Under the pieces are notes generated by a model. The model was not told where the DNA came from. It made no database searches and saw only the letters and a program-made list of their open reading frames with translations. Below, piece after piece: positions 41,761-50,074 of a stretch of 64,000 nt of DNA; within the stretch, counting starts at the first letter, position 1, and the number at the start of each line of letters is the position of its first letter. Source of the DNA: Virgibacillus_O xinjiangensis (GTDB taxonomy: Bacteria > Bacillota > Bacilli > Bacillales > Amphibacillaceae). The DNA lies in the NCBI RefSeq assembly GCF_042643145.1, contig NZ_JBHRSA010000042.1, positions 28,419-92,418 of the forward strand, read 5' to 3'. The position numbers were made by a program, and so were the translations under genes.

Positions 41761-42683
41761 CGAATAGACAAGCCCCTACAGGAATCTCGGGATTTCCTGT
41801 TGCTCCATTAAATGAAAGCGGTGCCATTGATAAGCAAGCACTTACTGCAAATATTGAATTTTTGCTGGAAGAGGGATTGGAGTCCATTTTCATTGCCTGT
41901 GGAGCGGGTGAATTCCATAACCTTGGCAGGGAAGAATTTGAAGAGATGGTCGAGCTTGCCAAATCGGTGGTCAATGGAAAGGTTCCCCTCTATACCGGTG
42001 TGGGAGGCAATCTTACAGAAGCCATTGAACGGGCCAAAATATCGGAAAAGCATGGTGCGGATGGTTACCTTATTCTTCCGCCTTACCTGATTGAGGGAGA
42101 GCAGGAAGGAATCTATGAGTATTATAAAGCCATTGTTACTAGCACAGATCTCAATGCGATTGTCTATCAGCGCGCGAACGCTATTATGAAAGCGGAAACA
42201 GTTGAGAGACTGACTCAATTTCCACAAGTAGTCGGCCTCAAAGACGGGGTCGGCAATATGGAATTGAATATTGAACTCACACAGAAAATCGGCAACCGCT
42301 TGGGATGGCTGAACGGGATGCCGATGGCGGAAGTGACGATGCCGGCTTACGTGCCACTCGGGTACAACTGTTATTCATCCGCCATTTCCAACTATATCCC
42401 GCATATTTCCAGGAAGTTCTATAATGCTCTATTGGACGGCGACCAACAGACGGTCAATGAAATCTATGAAGATGTCATCCTGCCAATCAATGCGATCCGT
42501 CGGAAGAGAAAAGGCTATGCGGTTGCTTTGATCAAAGCGGGGATGGAAATAGTCGGATTGCCTGTCACCAATACGGTAAGGCCGCCTGTCGTCCCTGTGG
42601 AGAAGGAGCATTATGAGGAATTAAAGCAAGTTCTAAAGTCCGCTCTTCAAAAGTATCCGCCAAACAGGAAAGTGACCATCTAG
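41757..42683 (+). CDS. kdgD: 5-Dehydro-4-deoxyglucarate dehydratase
   Basis: A 308-residue DapA-family TIM barrel. GISGFPVAPLNESGAID, GAGEFHNLGREEFEEMVELA and the Schiff-base Lys of VVGLKDGVGN identify KDG dehydratase rather than dihydrodipicolinate synthase. It decarboxylates and dehydrates 5-keto-4-deoxyglucarate to 2-oxoglutarate semialdehyde. It is translationally coupled to the regulator and followed by the semialdehyde dehydrogenase, the exact pathway order of the B. subtilis glucarate operon. Confidence 0.92.
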   Translation: MTNRQAPTGISGFPVAPLNESGAIDKQALTANIEFLLEEGLESIFIACGAGEFHNLGREEFEEMVELAKSVVNGKVPLYTGVGGNLTEAIERAKISEKHGADGYLILPPYLIEGEQEGIYEYYKAIVTSTDLNAIVYQRANAIMKAETVERLTQFPQVVGLKDGVGNMELNIELTQKIGNRLGWLNGMPMAEVTMPAYVPLGYNCYSSAISNYIPHISRKFYNALLDGDQQTVNEIYEDVILPINAIRRKRKGYAVALIKAGMEIVGLPVTNTVRPPVVPVEKEHYEELKQVLKSALQKYPPNRKVTI

Positions 42684-42730
42684 AATCTGAGAATCTATCA
42701 ATTTAATCTTTATTTGGAGGGAATTTATCC

Positions 42731-44194
42731 ATGGCAGTACAAACAGAAACAACCAATAAATTTTCTAACTACATAAACGGGGATTGGGTGGTATCGGACA
42801 CAAACGAAGTGATCACCCGAACAAACCCTGCCAATACCGAGGATGTAGTTGGACAGGTCCAAAAGTCGTCGAAGGAGGATCTGGATAAAGCGGTGGCAGC
42901 AGCCAAAGCCGCCAAAAAGGGATGGAAGAATCTATCGGGTGCAGAGCGCGGCCAATATCTGTATAAAGCTGCTGATATTCTGGAGAGCCGCCTAGAGGAA
43001 GTGGCGGAGTGCATGACCCGGGAAATGGGAAAAACTTTGCCGGAAGCGAAAGGGGAAACTGCTCGTGGCGTAGCCATTCTCCGCTATTATGCAGGAGAAG
43101 GCATGAGAAAGGTCGGGGATGTGATCCCATCCTCTGACAGTGAGGCATTAATGTTCACCACGAGGGCGCCGCTGGGTGTCGTGGGTGTGATTACACCATG
43201 GAATTTCCCAGTGGCCATCCCTATCTGGAAAACAGCCCCCGCCTTGGTTTACGGAAACACTGTGGTTCTCAAGCCGGCCACAGAAGCAGCCGTGACCTGT
43301 GCCAAGGTCTTCGAATGTTTCGAGGAGGCAGGACTGCCTAATGGTGTGGTGAATATGGTAACAGGTCCTGGGTCTGTCATCGGACAGGGAATTGCTGAAC
43401 ATCCGGACATCAACGGAATCACATTTACCGGGTCCAATACGGTCGGAAAGAATATCGGCCAGACGGCTCTTAAACGTGGTGCTAAGTACCAGCTGGAAAT
43501 GGGCGGAAAAAACCCGGTCATCGTGGCAGCAGATGCTGATCTGGACCTTGCGGTAGAAGCAACCATCAGCGGGGGACTCCGTTCAACCGGCCAGAAATGC
43601 ACGGCAACAAGCCGTGTGATCGTTCAGAGTGATGTCTATGATGAATTCAGGGAAAAGCTTGTAGCCAAAGTGAAGGAAATCCAAGTTGGCGACGGGCTGC
43701 AGGACGGCGTTTGGATGGGCCCAAGTGCCAGTGAATCCCAACTGAATACGGTTCTTTCTTACATTGAAAAAGGCAAAGAAGAAGGTAAGCTGCTTGTTGG
43801 CGGAGAGCGTTTGACAGGCGCGGAATATGATAAGGGGTACTTCGTAGCGCCGACCGTCTTTGATGAAATTGCGACAGATGCGACGATTGCCCAAGAGGAG
43901 ATCTTCGGGCCGGTGCTCGCACTGATGAAAGTGGATGATTTAGAAGAAGCCATTGAGCTTGCGAATGACGTGGAATACGGCTTGAGTGCCTCCATTTTCA
44001 CAACCAACATCCAGAAAATGCTCTCCTTCATCAACGATATGGATGCGGGATTGGTGAGAATCAATGCAGAAAGTGCCGGCGTAGAACTGCAAGCGCCGTT
44101 CGGCGGAATGAAGCAGTCGAGTTCCCATTCCCGTGAACAGGGGGAAGCGGCCAAGGAATTTTTCACTTCCATCAAGACTGTATTTGTAAAGTGA
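42731..44194 (+). CDS. 2,5-Dioxovalerate (2-oxoglutarate semialdehyde) dehydrogenase
   Basis: A 487-residue aldehyde dehydrogenase. GVITPWNFPVAIPIWKTAPAL, the general base in YQLEMGGKNP, the nucleophile in GGLRSTGQKCTATSRVIV and EIFGPVLA are all present. It oxidises 2-oxoglutarate semialdehyde from KdgD to 2-oxoglutarate with NAD(P). It corresponds to B. subtilis YcbD/GucD by sequence and position. AGGGAATTTATCC separates a weak ribosome site from the ATG. A perfect hairpin follows the stop. Confidence 0.9.
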   Translation: MAVQTETTNKFSNYINGDWVVSDTNEVITRTNPANTEDVVGQVQKSSKEDLDKAVAAAKAAKKGWKNLSGAERGQYLYKAADILESRLEEVAECMTREMGKTLPEAKGETARGVAILRYYAGEGMRKVGDVIPSSDSEALMFTTRAPLGVVGVITPWNFPVAIPIWKTAPALVYGNTVVLKPATEAAVTCAKVFECFEEAGLPNGVVNMVTGPGSVIGQGIAEHPDINGITFTGSNTVGKNIGQTALKRGAKYQLEMGGKNPVIVAADADLDLAVEATISGGLRSTGQKCTATSRVIVQSDVYDEFREKLVAKVKEIQVGDGLQDGVWMGPSASESQLNTVLSYIEKGKEEGKLLVGGERLTGAEYDKGYFVAPTVFDEIATDATIAQEEIFGPVLALMKVDDLEEAIELANDVEYGLSASIFTTNIQKMLSFINDMDAGLVRINAESAGVELQAPFGGMKQSSSHSREQGEAAKEFFTSIKTVFVK

Positions 44195-44215
44195 GGAAGG
44201 GGGACTCCCCCTTCC
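44195..44215 (+). promoter_or_regulatory. Intercistronic hairpin after the semialdehyde dehydrogenase
   Basis: GGAAGGGGG ACT CCCCCTTCC, a perfect stem directly at the stop codon and without a T run. It may be a processing or stabilising structure, or a weak terminator before a new promoter. Confidence 0.65.
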
Positions 44216-44265
44216 ATCCCCAGGAGGGTGCGACGAATTTGTGGAGAGTTTTGTAGTGCTATTAA

Positions 44266-44279
44266 TGTAAGCGTTTTAA
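44266..44279 (+). promoter_or_regulatory. cre-like site upstream of the second TTT set
   Basis: TGTAAGCGTTTTAA matches the cre consensus TGWAANCGNTNWCA at 13 of 14 positions, 86 bases before tctC. Confidence 0.6.
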
Positions 44280-44364
44280 ATGAAGGGTTGCGGAGTAATA
44301 GGTTGATATTTATTCCGTAAGTTTTCCTAATATTCAAAAATAAACAGGGATAAGAGGTGTTTTG

Positions 44365-45435
44365 ATGAAAAAGTTTTGGATGGTTTTGATGGCGGCGATG
44401 GTTGTTGCAGTTCTGGCAGCTTGCGGGTCTGGGTCAGATGAAACCTCAGGGGACGTAGCAGAAGCAGAAGGCGGCGATGAAGCGACTGTCGATTTGAATA
44501 GAGTACGAGTCTTGATCGGTTCCTCATCCACAGGCGGTGACACCTACCAGAATGCAGATGCTGTGAGCAGATACACGGAAGAAGTTCTCGACACGAATAT
44601 GAAAGTGGATGCAGTCGGCGCATTGCGTGCGTTTGATGAATTAGGGAAGGCGAAGGATGACGGCAGTACCATCATGTTCTTCCATGATATGTCTTATCTG
44701 GGCGTCGAGTATGGAAGCTTCGATGAAAGTGATGCTCTAGAGAACTGGACCATCGGACCCGTTGTCGCAACCAATCCAGGGAACGCATTCTTGACCAAGG
44801 CTGATGCACCATACGACACCATGGCTGAGTCTGCTGAGTGGCTGGCTGAGAATCCGGATGAAACCATCACCGTTGCATTGGAGTCCGGCGGAGTATCGGA
44901 AGTCGTATTTGACGGTTATTACCTCTGGATCAAAGAGGAATTCGGCACCGAAGTTTCTGATCGGATCCACGCTTATGTGACTGGTTCCCAACAGGATAAG
45001 GATCAGGCACTGTGGGACGGAAATGCCGACATTATTCATGGATCCATCGGAGCGAACAAGCAGTACACCCAGGATGGAGTGGAAGACAAGATCAAGATGA
45101 AATTTCTCGGGATTACAGCGGGTGAACGTGTAGAAGGATTTGATGTACCGACATTTGCTGAGCAGGGCATCACTGTAAACGGCAAGGAGTTCATCTTTGA
45201 CAAGGAATTCTTCTTCCTGCTTCCGAAAGAAGTGGATGCAAACTTTGCAGAGGCACTCGATAACGCAGTGGCAGAGGTTGTTGAAAATCCAGATTATGCA
45301 GAGGATTTGAAGACAAACACGTATGTGGTGAACCACAAGCCGGCAGCTGAAGCGGAAGAATATCTGCTGGAGAAACGGGAGAATTTCCGCTACATTATTG
45401 AAAATGCACCAAACCTTGATGACATTGCCAAGTAG
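44365..45435 (+). CDS. tctC: TctC-like substrate-binding lipoprotein, glucarate operon
   Basis: A 356-residue lipoprotein with signal MKKFWMVLMAAMVVAVLAA and lipobox Cys (LAACGSG). A Glu/Gly-rich linker precedes the TctC/Bug fold. It diverges from the family: the usual PGGxxD ligand loop is replaced by IGSSSTGGDTYQNAD, and FFHDMSYLGVEYGSFDE is unusual. Its place between the semialdehyde dehydrogenase and tctB/tctA/gudD points to D-glucarate or galactarate as ligand. Start: ATG at 44365 with AGAGGTG upstream. Confidence 0.87.
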   Translation: MKKFWMVLMAAMVVAVLAACGSGSDETSGDVAEAEGGDEATVDLNRVRVLIGSSSTGGDTYQNADAVSRYTEEVLDTNMKVDAVGALRAFDELGKAKDDGSTIMFFHDMSYLGVEYGSFDESDALENWTIGPVVATNPGNAFLTKADAPYDTMAESAEWLAENPDETITVALESGGVSEVVFDGYYLWIKEEFGTEVSDRIHAYVTGSQQDKDQALWDGNADIIHGSIGANKQYTQDGVEDKIKMKFLGITAGERVEGFDVPTFAEQGITVNGKEFIFDKEFFFLLPKEVDANFAEALDNAVAEVVENPDYAEDLKTNTYVVNHKPAAEAEEYLLEKRENFRYIIENAPNLDDIAK

Positions 45436-45445
45436 ATATAGGAAA

Positions 45446-45470
45446 GGAGGCTGCCGGACAGGCAGCCTCC
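45446..45470 (+). promoter_or_regulatory. Intercistronic hairpin between tctC and tctB, second operon
   Basis: Perfect stem GGAGGCTGCC / GGCAGCCTCC with loop GGACA and no T run. It is at the same position as the hairpin in the first TTT operon but unrelated in sequence. Confidence 0.78.
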
Positions 45471-45495
45471 AAATCTAAGAAGGAAGGTGGAGGAT

Positions 45496-45900
45496 GTGAA
45501 AGATTTCTTTACACTGGATATGTCTTACAGTACCTATCATTTAGTTTTTCCTCGGATCATATGGAGTATCCTTATCCTCATCGGTGCCGTCCTGTTACTG
45601 AGCAACCTAATCAAGAGGACGAAAGAGGGAAGATTAACAAACTTTCATTTCCGGTTTTTCACCGAGAACTACGATAAAGTCAAATTCTACGGCACGATTG
45701 TTCTACTGGTTGTATATGCAGCAATCCTGGAGAGAATCGGTTTCGTGCCAGCAAGCATCATTTTTATGCTCCTGATTACCCTGCTGTACATTGGAAATAT
45801 CAGGAGGAAATCCATTATCATATCGATCACTAATTCCCTGGCAACGACGATTGTTGTCTGGTACGTGTTCGGCCAGTTGTTTGATATTACTCTACCATAA
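45496..45900 (+). CDS. tctB: TctB-like small membrane subunit, glucarate operon
   Basis: A four-helix protein of about 134 residues with IIWSILILIGAVLLLSNLI, VKFYGTIVLLVVYAAILERIGFVPASIIFMLLI and a final helix ending VWYVFGQLFDITLP. The LERIGF motif before helix 3/4 matches the first TctB. GTG starts at 45487 and 45496 are both possible; the latter has GGTGGAGG at good spacing. Confidence 0.82.
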   Translation: MKDFFTLDMSYSTYHLVFPRIIWSILILIGAVLLLSNLIKRTKEGRLTNFHFRFFTENYDKVKFYGTIVLLVVYAAILERIGFVPASIIFMLLITLLYIGNIRRKSIIISITNSLATTIVVWYVFGQLFDITLP

Positions 45901-45912
45901 GGGGGGAAACCC

Positions 45913-47421
45913 ATGCCTATCTTGGAAATACTTACCCCGATGTCCATCCTGCTTTGTTTCTTAGGAGTCTTTATTGGAATTGTCATGGGGGCCATTCCAG
46001 GGATGACGGCGACTATGGCGATCGCTATCTTTCTGCCCCTTACATATGCCCTGGATATGATCGACTCCATCGGCTTGCTGATCGGCCTATATGTCGGTGG
46101 AATCAGCGGCGGACTTGTCCCCGCAGTACTATTGAACATTCCGGGAACACCTTCTTCGCTCTGTACCACCTTTGACGGTTACCCGATGACGAAGAAAGGG
46201 GAAGGAGAAAAAGCGTTGAAAGTTGGAATCACAGCCTCTATCATCGGCGGTTTCTTCAGCCTGACCATACTCTATTTCTTTGCGCCGATGCTTTCATCTG
46301 TTGCGATCAATTTCTCTTCCGTGGAAAAGTTCTTGATCATCGTATTCGCTTTGACGGTGATTGCTTCCATTTCCAAGGGAAGCCTGCTCGGCGGTATCTT
46401 CAGCGGCATGCTCGGGATGTTCATCGCGCTGATCGGTACATTTACGGATAACAATGAAATGCGGCTGGTGCCACCGGGATTGGAAGAAGAGCTTGTCTAC
46501 GGGTTTTCCTTGCTGCCGGTACTGATCGGATTGTTTGCGATCGGCCAGCTGCTGCAGGAGTCCGAAGAGGGAATGAAGGCAGCTTCTCATCAGAAAATTG
46601 ACCTTAAGAAGGGGAAGGGGAATCATAATAAATTCAGCTTTAGGTTGTTCCGGAAACAGAAAGTCAACCTGGTCCGCTCATCCATCCTCGGTACGTTTAT
46701 TGGGATGCTGCCAGGTGTCGGCGGAAGTGCTGCATCGATTACGGCTTATTCCCAGACCAAGAACTTCTCGAAAAATCCGGAAAAGCTGGGTACAGGCGAG
46801 CCGGAGGGACTGATTGCCAGTGAATCCGCCAATAACGGACTGATCGGCGGGGCACTGATTCCATTGCTTTCCTTAGGGATCCCGGGTGACAGTACAACGG
46901 CTATCCTGATCGGGGCCTTCCTCCTGCAGGGGATTGAAGTCGGACCACTGTTCATTACGTCCAATCCCGATCTGTGGAGCGGGATTGTCTTCGCCCTGAT
47001 TGTCGCCAATATCGCGATGTTTGCGATGATGTTTTTCTCCATCAAATACTTCGCCAAGATCGTGTTCATACCGAAATACACCATCTTCCCGATCATCATT
47101 GTAGCCTGTGTGGTTGGTTCCTATGCGATTAATAATGGTGTCATGTTTGATGTGTGGACCTTGCTGCTGTTCGGTCTGCTAGGATATATCTTCCCGAAAA
47201 TCGGTGTCCAGATTCCATCGTTCCTGATCGGCTTCATCTTAGGGACGGAAGCGGAGAAGTATTTCATCGACAGTTTGAAAGGGAGTGGCGGAGATTTGAC
47301 GGTTTTCTTCACGAAAGGTCCGATTTCTATCGTGCTTTGGCTGCTGATTATCGGGTCACTTGCTTACGCCATCATCGACAATCGTAAGACGAAGAAAGCG
47401 GAAGATAATAAAGCAGCATAA
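45913..47421 (+). CDS. tctA: TctA-like large membrane subunit, glucarate operon
   Basis: A 502-residue permease of the TctA family. The signatures GAIPGMTATMAIAIFLPLTYALD and YVGGISGGLVPAVLLNIPGTPSSLCTTFDGYPMTKKGEGEKAL are present, with the mirror motif LPGVGGSAASITAY in the second half. It is clearly paralogous to the TctA at 35.4 kb but diverged. Twelve bases separate it from tctB, the same spacing as in the first set. It should import the acid sugar for GudD. Confidence 0.91.
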   Translation: MPILEILTPMSILLCFLGVFIGIVMGAIPGMTATMAIAIFLPLTYALDMIDSIGLLIGLYVGGISGGLVPAVLLNIPGTPSSLCTTFDGYPMTKKGEGEKALKVGITASIIGGFFSLTILYFFAPMLSSVAINFSSVEKFLIIVFALTVIASISKGSLLGGIFSGMLGMFIALIGTFTDNNEMRLVPPGLEEELVYGFSLLPVLIGLFAIGQLLQESEEGMKAASHQKIDLKKGKGNHNKFSFRLFRKQKVNLVRSSILGTFIGMLPGVGGSAASITAYSQTKNFSKNPEKLGTGEPEGLIASESANNGLIGGALIPLLSLGIPGDSTTAILIGAFLLQGIEVGPLFITSNPDLWSGIVFALIVANIAMFAMMFFSIKYFAKIVFIPKYTIFPIIIVACVVGSYAINNGVMFDVWTLLLFGLLGYIFPKIGVQIPSFLIGFILGTEAEKYFIDSLKGSGGDLTVFFTKGPISIVLWLLIIGSLAYAIIDNRKTKKAEDNKAA

Positions 47422-47454
47422 AAAAATACCAATGAAAAGACAGGAGAGGTAACT

Positions 47455-48804
47455 ATGCAATCACAAGTAAAAACAAAGAATGAAACACCGACATTGGTGG
47501 ATCTGTCAGTCTATACGGTAGCTGGAAATGACAGCATGCTGTTGAATTTGAGCGGCGCTCATGGCCCTTATTTCACTAGAAATGTAGTCATTTTGAAAGA
47601 TAACAGTGGAAATGTTGGAGTGGGAGAGGTCCCGGGAGGAGAAGGCATCCGCAAAACGTTGGAAGATGCAAAAGAGCTTCTGATCGGTGAATCGATCGGC
47701 AATTATAAAAACATTTTGAAACATGTCCGTGAAACTTTTGCAGAAAGGGACACCTCCGGCCGCGGCCAGCAGACATTCGATTTGCGTATCACCATCCATG
47801 CGGTCACTGCTTTGGAAGCTGCATTGCTTGATCTGTTGGGAAAATACCTGAACGTTCCTGTAGCTGCCCTTCTTGGAGACGGCCAGCAGCGTTCCGAAGT
47901 TGACACCTTGGGATACCTATTCTATGTCGGTGATCGAAACAAAACGGATCTCCCTTACTTGAGCGATCCGGATGCAGACAATGACTGGTTCCGTTTGCGA
48001 CATGAAGAGGCGCTGACACCGGAAGCAGTGGTTCGATTGGCTGAGGCTGCTTACGAACGCTACGGGTTCCGAGACTTCAAATTGAAGGGCGGGGTGTTAA
48101 AAGGGGAGGAAGAAATCGAAGCGGTTACCGCTTTGGCTAAACGGTTCCCAGAAGCACGGATCACCCTCGATCCGAATGGTGCCTGGTCACTCGAGGAAGC
48201 CATCAGGCTCTGTAAGGGACAGCATGACGTGCTCGCCTATGCGGAAGACCCATGCGGCGCGGAACAAGGATTCTCTGCTCGTGAAGTGATGAATGAATTC
48301 CGTAAGGCAACCGGGCTGCCGACCGCCACCAATATGATTGCGACGGACTGGAGGCAAATGGGACATGCTGTACAGCTTCAAGCAGTTGATATACCGCTCG
48401 CTGATCCGCATTTTTGGACCATGGAAGGCTCGGTCCGTGTTGCCCAAATGTGCAATGACTGGGGACTGACATGGGGTTCGCATTCCAACAACCACTTTGA
48501 TATCTCGCTCGCTATGTTCACCCATGTGGCGGCTGCTGCACCTGGTGACATCACTGCCATCGACACTCACTGGATCTGGCAGGACGGGCAACGTCTGACA
48601 AAGGATCCACTCAAGGTCGTGGATGGGAAAATCAACGTTCCAGAGAAGCCAGGACTCGGTGTAGAAATCGATATTGAACAGGTGGAGGCGGCACACCAGG
48701 TATATAAGAAAATGGGACTCGGTGCACGGGACGACTCCGTGGCCATGCAGTACCTCATTCCTGGATGGACCTTTGATAATAAGAAGCCTTGTTTGGTGAG
48801 ATAG
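47455..48804 (+). CDS. gudD: Glucarate dehydratase
   Basis: A 449-residue enolase-superfamily enzyme converting D-glucarate (and usually L-idarate) to 5-keto-4-deoxyglucarate. NLSGAHGPYFTRNVVI, the catalytic Lys segment FKLKGGVLKGEEEIEAV, metal-site DPNGAWS, AEDPCG and NMIATDWRQ, the DIPLADPHFW strand and the catalytic His in WGSHSNNHFDISLAM define GudD rather than galactarate dehydratase. It completes the pathway with kdgD and the semialdehyde dehydrogenase. Last gene of the operon, with AGGAGAGG before the ATG. Confidence 0.95.
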   Translation: MQSQVKTKNETPTLVDLSVYTVAGNDSMLLNLSGAHGPYFTRNVVILKDNSGNVGVGEVPGGEGIRKTLEDAKELLIGESIGNYKNILKHVRETFAERDTSGRGQQTFDLRITIHAVTALEAALLDLLGKYLNVPVAALLGDGQQRSEVDTLGYLFYVGDRNKTDLPYLSDPDADNDWFRLRHEEALTPEAVVRLAEAAYERYGFRDFKLKGGVLKGEEEIEAVTALAKRFPEARITLDPNGAWSLEEAIRLCKGQHDVLAYAEDPCGAEQGFSAREVMNEFRKATGLPTATNMIATDWRQMGHAVQLQAVDIPLADPHFWTMEGSVRVAQMCNDWGLTWGSHSNNHFDISLAMFTHVAAAAPGDITAIDTHWIWQDGQRLTKDPLKVVDGKINVPEKPGLGVEIDIEQVEAAHQVYKKMGLGARDDSVAMQYLIPGWTFDNKKPCLVR

Positions 48805-48813
48805 ATCGGGAAG

Positions 48814-48840
48814 AGAGCTCCGCGTGGGAGCTCTTTTTTT
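48814..48840 (+). terminator. Terminator of the glucarate operon
   Basis: Stem AGAGCTCC / GGAGCTCT followed by T7. Confidence 0.92.
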
Positions 48841-48842
48841 GA

Positions 48843-48982
48843 GCGTGTGGAGTGTGGGGTGTGGCCCGAGTGGGGGAGGCTGCGGCCTGAGTAGAGGAGT
48901 GCGTAGCCCGAGTAGGAGGAGCTGCGGCCCGAGTTGGGGAGTACATTGCCCAAGTGAACAATGCCGTGGCCCGAGTCTCATA
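48843..48982 (-). repeat. Array R7 of the 21-bp repeat family, inverted (about 6 units)
   Basis: GGCCCGAGT, GGCCTGAGT, GCCCGAGT and CCCAAGT cores at 21-base steps on the plus strand. It begins right after the gudD terminator and runs to within 35 bases of the next start codon. Confidence 0.85.
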
Positions 48983-49011
48983 AGTTCAGATTAGTAGAAG
49001 GAGACGATTTA

Positions 49012-49992
49012 ATGAAACCAAAGATCATTTTATATAATCAAATAAAAAAGGAGTTGGTGGCAGAGTTACAAGCTTATAGTGAGGTCTATCAATTATCGAA
49101 GGAGCATCCATCTTTTCTCCAAGAGCTGCAGACAGCAGAGGGGATCATCGGGTCTGGCTTAAAGGTAGATGAAGAGCTGTTGGATCAAGCACTGCTCTTA
49201 CGAATTATCTCTAATATTTCGGTTGGGTATGACAATCTTGATATGAAGGAATTGACCAATCGTGGGATTATGGCGACCAATACGCCAGATGTCTTAACCG
49301 AGACCACTGCTGATACGGTTTTTGGCTTGATTATGGCAGTGGCCAGACGGATGCCGGAATTGGATGCCTATGTGAAAGCAGGGCATTGGAAAGAAAAATT
49401 GACGAAGGATCAATTTGGTATAGATATCCATCATAAGACCTTGGGAATCATTGGTATGGGGAGGATTGGGAAAGCAGTGGCAGAGAGAGCACGTTATGGT
49501 TTCAAGATGAACATTATTTATCATAACCGCTCTCGGAATGTGCCTGCTGAAGAGGAGCTGGACGCTGAGTTTACAAGCCTTGATGAGTTATTGGCGAATG
49601 CAGACTATGTCTGTTTATTGGCTCCGCTCTCCCCGGATACCATCAACTTGATTGGAAAGAGAGAATTTAAGCTAATGAAGGAATCAGCTATTTTCATCAA
49701 CGGTGCAAGAGGGGCAATGGTAGTCGAGGAAGATTTGGCAGATGCTCTTGCCAATGGTGAAATACGAGCTGCAGGTGTAGATGTTTACAGGGAAGAGCCA
49801 CTGGATGCGAAGAGTCCCTTACTTCGGTTGAAGAATATTGTTACACTGCCACATATCGGCTCTGCAACAGAGGAAACTCGTGACAAAATGGCAGAGCTGG
49901 CGGTGAGAAACTTAATAACGGGTCTCAAAGGGGAAAGACCTCCATGTCTCATTAATAATGAAGTGTTGGTAACGGAGAGGCAAGGGGAATAG
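49012..49992 (+). CDS. D-2-hydroxyacid dehydrogenase (glyoxylate/hydroxypyruvate reductase type)
   Basis: A 326-residue enzyme of the D-isomer-specific hydroxyacid dehydrogenase family. NISVGYDNLDMKELTNRGI, the Rossmann motif LGIIGMGRIGKAVAERA, FINGARGAMVVEEDLADAL with the substrate Arg, VDVYREEP with the catalytic Glu and LPHIGSATEETR with the catalytic His are all present. It may reduce glyoxylate, hydroxypyruvate or 2-keto-gluconate with NAD(P)H. Being next to the glucarate operon fits sugar-acid metabolism but is not proof. Codon use is more AT-rich than in the operons before it. Start: ATG at 49012 behind AAGGAG. Confidence 0.87.
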   Translation: MKPKIILYNQIKKELVAELQAYSEVYQLSKEHPSFLQELQTAEGIIGSGLKVDEELLDQALLLRIISNISVGYDNLDMKELTNRGIMATNTPDVLTETTADTVFGLIMAVARRMPELDAYVKAGHWKEKLTKDQFGIDIHHKTLGIIGMGRIGKAVAERARYGFKMNIIYHNRSRNVPAEEELDAEFTSLDELLANADYVCLLAPLSPDTINLIGKREFKLMKESAIFINGARGAMVVEEDLADALANGEIRAAGVDVYREEPLDAKSPLLRLKNIVTLPHIGSATEETRDKMAELAVRNLITGLKGERPPCLINNEVLVTERQGE

Positions 49993-50031
49993 TCTTAAAA
50001 AGCAGCGATCCCATCAGAATTATCCAGACAA

Positions 50032-50061
50032 AAACCCGCTCTACATCCGTAGAGCGGGTTT
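50032..50061 (-). terminator. Bidirectional terminator between the dehydrogenase and ahpF
   Basis: Perfect stem AAACCCGCTCTAC / GTAGAGCGGGTTT with a 4-base loop; the T run is on the minus strand. Confidence 0.88.
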
Positions 50062-50074
50062 CCTATATCTGCAA

